NCBI RefSeq assembly: GCF_007655135.1
Contig: NC_045127.1
Coordinates: 2,852,001 to 2,916,000 of the forward strand
Direction: 5' to 3'
Length of the DNA stretch: 64,000 nt
From: Punica granatum
Taxonomy: Eukaryota; Streptophyta; Magnoliopsida; Myrtales; Lythraceae
A program made the translations under genes and the position numbers. The notes beneath the pieces are model-generated. The model had not been told where the DNA came from. It ran no database searches and saw only the letters and a program-made list of their open reading frames with translations. Positions 57,829 through 64,000 of the stretch are shown here, in pieces; position 1 is the stretch's first letter; every line of letters begins with the position of its first letter.

Positions 57829-60800
57829 ATGGCCGCAGAACCGAGATGGGGATCCGGAGGTGGTGCAGCTGCGCTGCTGCTGCTCCTGCTCGTTGCTGCT
57901 GCTTCGATCTGCCATGCCGCGTCCAATTTTCTGCCGGTTTCTGATGCTCACCGATCTGCTGCGCTCGAGCTCTTCGCCCCCGTCGATGGATCCTTTGGAA
58001 GGTTTAGCCTCTTCTCTCAAAAACCCAGCTAAACCCCCGCTATACCGAAGATCCAGCGTTTTCCTCATTACCCATAAATTCTGTTCTGTTGCTCAAATTG
58101 GATTGGAAATGGGCTCCTCTGCCGAAGCCAATTTCTGGTTTTGATGATTTCTGTTGACTCATGATCAGCTTAGAAGAGACTTCTGAAGCCTTGCAATCAT
58201 TTGACATTCTTGGAATTGAGAGGAGGACCAATGTACGCGGGTCTACTTGCTCATCGGCAGTGGAAGTTCTCGGCTCATCATCTTCGCCCGTAAAGGATGT
58301 ATTCTACGCATTGAAAGTTAGCAGCCTTTTAAAATGTGATGTCAGGCAGTCCCAGCTTGAGGTATCATCGTCAAACTCTCTAATGGTTTAGTGGAACTTT
58401 ATGATTGCATGCGATGGTTTTGTTGACTTTTTTTTTTTTTTGGGTCCTCTTCTGTTGTCTCTGCCAAGGCCATAGCTTCAAGACTTAAGTCTGTTCCAAG
58501 CGATGCCAGTTCATTGAATGACTTCTACTACTCAATTGGGGGCTTGGTTCTTATTAAGGTAATGTTTGATAAGTGCTTTAGTTTGAGAACATTGAACATC
58601 TGTATGCTTTGTGTCGTGCAGGTTCTTATCTTATTCATAGTTGCCATTTTGACACGATTCTTCATATTGATTTATCTTCGCTTCTTTGTAAGCAGAATCA
58701 AATTCCTGTAGTTGATGTGCTGCTTGAGGATGCCGATAAGGTTTTTCAGGCAATTAAGGTTAGCTATCGTTCATTTTCGGTTGGGCTAGGTTTATAACTA
58801 GTTTGTTTGTTAGTGGTTACATTGTAACTCAAGAAGTTGCCATCCAATGGAGCCAAAACAATGGTGTAACCATTGGAATACTCTCCATAATTTTCATATA
58901 GTTCATGCAGTGAGGTTTTCAAATTGATCTGCTTTTGACCATATGTATTTTTATCTTTGGCAGGCTCTGAGCCAGAGTGATGGAAGATGGCGCTATAGTT
59001 CTGATAATCCTGTATCCAGTACATATGCCGCTGGTAAAGCATTATTGATTCATTTGATAATGTTTTCCTTTTCTAGCCACTTTTTCTCCAATATACACAT
59101 TATAGATTTTAATGTGTGAAATAGAAAATGAAAAACTACTATGTCTATCAAATTATAGACGAGCTGGATATTGAGATGTTATTATGTTAAGAGATAATCT
59201 ATGGAAGTTGGTATTGTCTGTTAGAGAAAGTGTTGACTGAATTGCAAAAGAAATACTACATGTCTTTGTATATATGCGTGGGTGAGCTTGTCTGTCTAAA
59301 TTGTGCTGGATGCTTTTTCAAGTTATCAATACTATTATGAGAATCTCAGATTTTGGGTATGATACTTTCTATCGGTATTTAGTTTGCACAATATATATTT
59401 ACTACTTATATTGTCTCTTTTAGGAATGGCTCTTGAAACACTGGCTGGAGTCATCTCTTTGGCATCGAACGAGATAGGGCAATCAAGGGTAATCCATTTA
59501 TTGCTGACCTCTTTGTTGAAGTATTGGGTAGTTTAAACGTTAAAGTTGACATGCCTCTTCATTGACGGATTCTTTTTACCCTTCCTCTTTTTTCTTAATA
59601 TAATTATAAAGGCTTGAATGCTATGACTGGCATATTTTTTTAGGGAATGTTACATGCAATATCACATCAAGAGAGGGAAAGAAGGAAGGATTTTAGGGGG
59701 ATAGAGTGATGGCTTAGGCCTGTTTACCATTGGTACAGTTGTATAGATAGGATTTTCATGTTTTTCTAATATGATTGACTGCTGGCTTGTTCCTGAAATG
59801 GGCCTTTGGTATGTTTGGATTCTTCTTATCTGCTCCTGCATATGCTTTGCACCTTCTTGGTGTCTTCCAATGAGTTCTCTTTTTTTTTACTATTCAAAAG
59901 AATTATTAATTCACTTATCTATCTTCCACAGGACAATGGGTTACATTTGATGTTGGGAGTTAAAGTTATTCTATGTTACCGCTTCTAATATTTGATTATT
60001 CCATGTTGCTTTTGTATTGCAGATTGATGCTGTGAAGAATGATATACTAAAGCTTTTTGACAGTATTGAGAAATATGGTACATGCTGTTGAAGTTTTTCT
60101 TTTTCTCTCGATGCATCTTTGTTCTTGGTCTTAAGTATCTCATAGTCATAACAGTAACACTTTTCATCTTAAATATCGTGGCTTAAAAGATTGAATTTTA
60201 GGATTTCCTGGTAGATCATGTTACTGAAGCTCATAAAATATGATTTTGCACTTAGATTTTATATCACTTTGTCAGCATGTTTGAGTGAATTTATGCATTG
60301 ATGCAGATGATGGGACCTTTTATTTTGACGAGAAGGTTGATGGTGTGGGTCCTCTTGCAACAACCTCATCAGTCGTACAAGGCCTTACAGCGTTTGCATC
60401 TACTGCTTCTGGAAGAGTGAAAGTGAGTTTTAACTTACTCATAGGTACAAGAACAGTTTTAGCTAATGAATTCTCTGGCTTTTACAAGCTCTAATGAATT
60501 AATTAATTAACTGATGTTGCAGCTTCCCGAGGACAATATACTTGGTCTGACAAAATATTTCCTTAGCATTGGAATTCCTGGAGATGCCAAGGAATTTTTC
60601 AATCAAGTGAACTCTCTTAGTTGCTTGGAAAACAGCCGGTAAATACAAATTCCTCATTTGATTCTTGTTGGGTGATCCTGGTTCTCAAGTTAGATGAAAG
60701 TTTAAACTGGCGACCAACATTTTTTCTATCAAAATGCAGTAATTCTAGGTTTTGATGATGTACTTCTGCTTCTGCAGGGTTTCTGTTCCTCTTATATTGG

Positions 60801-63098
60801 CACTCCCTGCCACAGTGGTGTCTTTGACAAACAAAGACAAGCTCAAAGTATGTTTCCTGATCCAAATTTTCAACCTGTGAATATGGCTGACTGAAGTTGA
60901 TGTAATTCATAGATAATCATCGACAATTAAGTTGCTCACTATTTATTTTATGAGTACTGGACTGTCTTTGAAACCGAGGATGTGATCTATGCTTGATGAA
61001 CTCAATAGGTCAGGGTAACTACGGCACTTGGTTCTAGATCTCCCCCCTTGAAAGTGAAGCTGGTGCGTGCTTTCATTTCCGGTTCAAAGGACGCTTCTGT
61101 AATTGAGAATCAGGTACAATAGACTACCTATTCCTCCTTAGGTTTATTCTATTTTGCTGCTGCCATCTCGATCCAATTTTTTTTTTTTAATAAGTCATCT
61201 TTGATCCAATTGAACTCACTTAATTCATACTATTTCAATCTAGACTGACTTCAGCTGAATTTTTGTGTCATAGGAACTCATCTTTGATTCAGAAGGCGCT
61301 TTTCACATCCTGGATTTATTGCCCACATCCATTGATGTTGGAAAATACACATTTGTTTTCGAGGTATTCTTTCAATTTTCTTATGATGCATGGATTTCAG
61401 ATCTCTTGAAGTAATGGCACTTGCTGACATAAGGTTTCATGTTTTCTACAGATTGTGCTTCAAGATTCAGAAGATGCGAAAGTTTATGTCACTGGCGGCC
61501 AAACCAAAGTTCCTGTATATATCTCTGCGATTATTAAAATTGAAAATGCAGAAATTTCGGTACTTGACAGTGATCTTGGGAGTGTTGACACACAAAAGAA
61601 GTATTGCACCTCAACTTTGTAATTCTTATGTTTGCCTTTACTTTTTCATTTATCTTTCTATTGATGGCGAGGTTGCATATTTCGCGGATACAGTTGAGAA
61701 TGGATGTCTGCATAGTAGTTGCTGTTAAATTGATGTATTCTTTTACTTCATGTGTTGTGTTTAGGTTAAATCTAGGGAAAGAAGATGATGTTTCATTAGC
61801 AGCAAACCACCTGCAAAAGCTGCGTCTGTCCTTCCAGTTGAGTACCCCACATGGCCATGCCTTTAAACCTCATCAGGTTGACAACTCAAAACTCACATTT
61901 TGTTTTCCTACTTATGTTGAACCTCAACTTAATATAACCAAGATTCTGTCTGCAGGCAATTCTCAAGCTTAAACACGAGAAGGCTGAACATATCTTCTTG
62001 GTCGGAAACTCGGGAAAGAAGTTTCAAGTCATTCTAGTTAAGTCTACCTTGAACGTGTTTATCTTCACCCATGCTGGTTCAGGGATATCTTTCTTACCTT
62101 TCTCTCTTGTGGCATCATCTTGCAGGATTTTCTTGGGTTGGTTGAGAAGTTCTTCTATCTCTCTGGTAGATATGACATTCAGCTTAGCATTGGGGATGCT
62201 GTAATGGTAAGCTTGAGTAGATTCCAGTTAAAGCCCATTGTCTGAAGCATGCTTTTTTCACGGGCAGCTTTATGATGTGCACCTGTTCTCAGGAAAATTC
62301 TTTTTGTCAAGACCTTGGTCATGTGGAATTGGATCTACCAGAGGCCCCCGAGAAGGCACCTCGACCAGCTGCACAGCCAGATGATCCTTTCTCAAAGTAT
62401 GGGCCCAAAGCAGAGATAAGCCACATCTTTAGAGCTCCAGAGAAGCGCCCATCCGAAAATCTCTCTCTTGCCTTTCTGGCTCTCACTCTGTTGCCATTCC
62501 TCGGATTTTTGGTTGGGGTGGGTCTCTTCAACTCAATTCTATCTATACCTCAGACTCTTGTTTATCTTCTATCTTACTAAACTACGCATAAAACTGTGGT
62601 GCTATATGGAGCATTTGTTTACTCGATGATAAGAATCTTGTCTCAAAACATGGAGAGTTGGGATAAGATTATCACTTCCCTGTCGTTTCTCCAAATTCGG
62701 ACTGCAATACATTTCTAATGTTTCCCATGTTTTGAGAACCGCGAGCTAACATCCTTTGATGCTTCTTTGCAGCTATTGAAGTTGGGAGTGAACTTAAAGA
62801 ACTTCCCCTCTGCTCCCGTGCCTGCCATGTTCGCCATCCTATTCCATGTTGGAATCGGTTCAATTCTGGCACTATATGCGCTTTTCTGGCTGAAGGTTAG
62901 TCTCTTCCCATTTTGTGGTTTCCTCGTTTTTCCTAAAAGATTTGCAGTTCTCACTCTTAGCTTTCATTATAATTCGTGCAGTTGGATCTATTCACGACAC
63001 TGAAGGCGCTCGGTCTCTTGGGAGTTTTCGTGATGTTTGTGGGTCACAGAATTCTCTCCCACTTGGCCTCCACATCGTCGAAGTTGAAATCCGCCTAA
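57829..63098 (+). CDS. RPN2: Ribophorin II, oligosaccharyltransferase subunit (697 aa)
   Basis: This is a subunit of the ER oligosaccharyltransferase that N-glycosylates nascent proteins (HAP6 in Arabidopsis). Nineteen exons: 57829-58001, 58169-58361, 58469-58558, 58696-58758, 58964-59033, 59424-59488, 60023-60077, 60307-60422, 60523-60638, 60778-60847, 61009-61113, 61274-61363, 61452-61600, 61765-61876, 61956-62036, 62126-62206, 62293-62517, 62773-62895 and 62982-63098. A signal peptide with seven leucines precedes a long lumenal region ([59 protein letters not shown]). Three C-terminal membrane helices follow ([57 protein letters not shown]), and the end is KLKSA. Length matches the family. 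The fourth exon ([14 protein letters not shown]) is set by the AAG-to-AATCAA junction. Confidence 0.96.
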
Positions 63099-63615
63099 GC
63101 CAGTTAGAGACCTACCTCCTGTTCAGGAAGTGGGATGCTCTGGGGATCCCTCGGTTCGGAAATAGATAAATTATCTGGGACATCTTGACTCGGTTTTGTA
63201 GGTTTTGTCCATCCAAGTCGAATAACTAGGAATGAGGAAGGATGGATTTTAATGTACAACGTTGTCAGAGGAAAAGCTAGATTTGCATTTCTGTTTGTGT
63301 TAGTGAAAGAATTTTGTTTTCTGACAATGGAAAAGGCATAGATGGATTTGATACTTAAAGAAAGGCTTTGTGGCATATTTGGTACGCCGAGATGGAAAAT
63401 GGATGAATGCCGGGACTGAACTCTCGTATTGAGTTCCAATGGACTCATAGGTGAAGCTAAAACTTAAACCAACTCAGCCATTATTCATCGTCATTTCATC
63501 AATCGCATCTGCCTCTCAGTTTCTGGCGATGTTGCCATCACCACTTCGAATTTCACTGGGAATTGTTGTGATTCCTTTGAAAATGGCACATCAAACAAAT
63601 AATCAACCGTCGGAT
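63099..63615. other. 3' region of ribophorin II gene
   Basis: Presumed 3' untranslated region and downstream spacer. No further gene seen before the window end. Confidence 0.5.
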
Positions 63616-63729
63616 TGAGTCTAGATGAACTCCGAGCAGTCCTCCTGTCTCTGTAAAGGAGAAAATCTTAAATGAGTCTAGATGAACTCCGAGCAGTCCT
63701 CCTGTCTCTGGTAAAGGAGAAAATCTTAA
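63616..63729 (+). repeat. 57-bp tandem duplication
   Basis: Two adjacent nearly perfect copies begin TGAGTCTAGATGAACTCC at 63616 and 63673. They differ by one inserted G. The second copy ends at the TAA that forms the target duplication of the MITE at 63730. Confidence 0.93.
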
Positions 63730-63961
63730 GGCCCTGTTTGGTTTTAGGATGTAATTTTAGAATCATAATTCTAACTTAACTCCACCCACTACAAAACAAA
63801 ATAACTCATACAAAGTCAAAGAGTGGACCCCATTTATACTACTTTTTTCCACAATAAAACAACATAACTCATACAAAATCAAAGGGTGAGCCCCATTTAT
63901 ACCACTCTTTTTCAAAATCAAAATCTGATTTTAAAATCCTACTATGAAACCAAACGCAACC
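63730..63961. mobile_element. Tourist-like (PIF/Harbinger) MITE, 232 bp
   Basis: Inverted ends GGCCCTGTTTGGTTTTAGG and, on the opposite strand, GGTTGCGTTTGGTTTCATAG. The element is flanked by TAA at 63727-63729 and 63962-63964, the 3-bp target typical of PIF/Harbinger. Its interior holds a roughly 67-base tandem duplication with CATAACTCATACAAA and CCCATTTATAC words. No coding capacity. Confidence 0.8.
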
Positions 63962-64000
63962 TAAATGATCCGACTTCACAAATACGACTTTGAACATTTA

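Overview
The window is nuclear DNA from a flowering plant, most likely a eudicot. Genes have many short introns with GT-AG borders, intergenic DNA is AT-rich, and every recognisable product has a plant nuclear homologue: an ESCRT-III VPS2 with a plant-type N-terminus, a ROP-interactive CRIB protein, a SET-domain LSMT, a subtilase of the SBT2 group, and a chloroplast indole-3-glycerol-phosphate synthase. The species cannot be named from the sequence alone. There is no operon structure, rRNA, convincing tRNA or CRISPR array.

Layout. 1-2260 (+) is the 3' part of a TTC4/Cns1-type TPR co-chaperone whose 5' end lies outside the window. 3910-4298 (+) is a two-exon gene for a 76-residue protein. 5906-11225 (+) is a ten-exon gene for a 655-residue protein of unknown function ending in a dsRNA-binding-like motif. 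11995-14733 (-) is ESCRT-III subunit VPS2.3-like, divergent from a TBC-domain Rab-GAP at 15369-18931 (+). 20587-21725 (+) is a RIC-type CRIB protein. 22391-26484 (-) is CDC5, the MYB-like spliceosome component. 26485-32104 is a 5.6 kb gene-free, very AT-rich block of repeats, possibly one Helitron. 32105-36516 (-) is a subtilase like SBT2.1/SBT2.2. 38568-41381 (-) is IGPS of tryptophan synthesis. 42582-46198 (-) is the Rubisco large-subunit/aldolase lysine methyltransferase. 46587-47133 is a TRIM retrotransposon. 47798-51998 (-) is an NDR-type AGC kinase. 53532-56178 (-) is a soluble ABC protein of the ABCI19-21 type. 57829-63098 (+) is ribophorin II of the oligosaccharyltransferase. A Tourist-like MITE closes the window.

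For eleven gene models I joined exons by hand. All splice sites used are GT-AG except one intron in the TTC4 gene. The coding lengths of the ten complete multi-exon genes of recognised or unknown large proteins all come out as multiples of three, giving 213, 233, 295, 398, 443, 498, 534, 655, 697, 846 and 947 residues where complete.

The genes are unrelated housekeeping and signalling functions: chaperoning, membrane traffic, ROP signalling, splicing, secretion and glycosylation, plastid metabolism. They do not form a pathway cluster. The most unusual points are an apparent U12-type AT-AC intron in the TTC4 gene, a 223-bp tandem duplication that copies a splice donor in the dsRBD-like gene, a 1-kb foldback structure whose two arms are themselves degenerate tandem arrays, and a textbook TRIM with primer-binding site and polypurine tract exactly abutting its LTRs. 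I found no clearly new multi-gene system.
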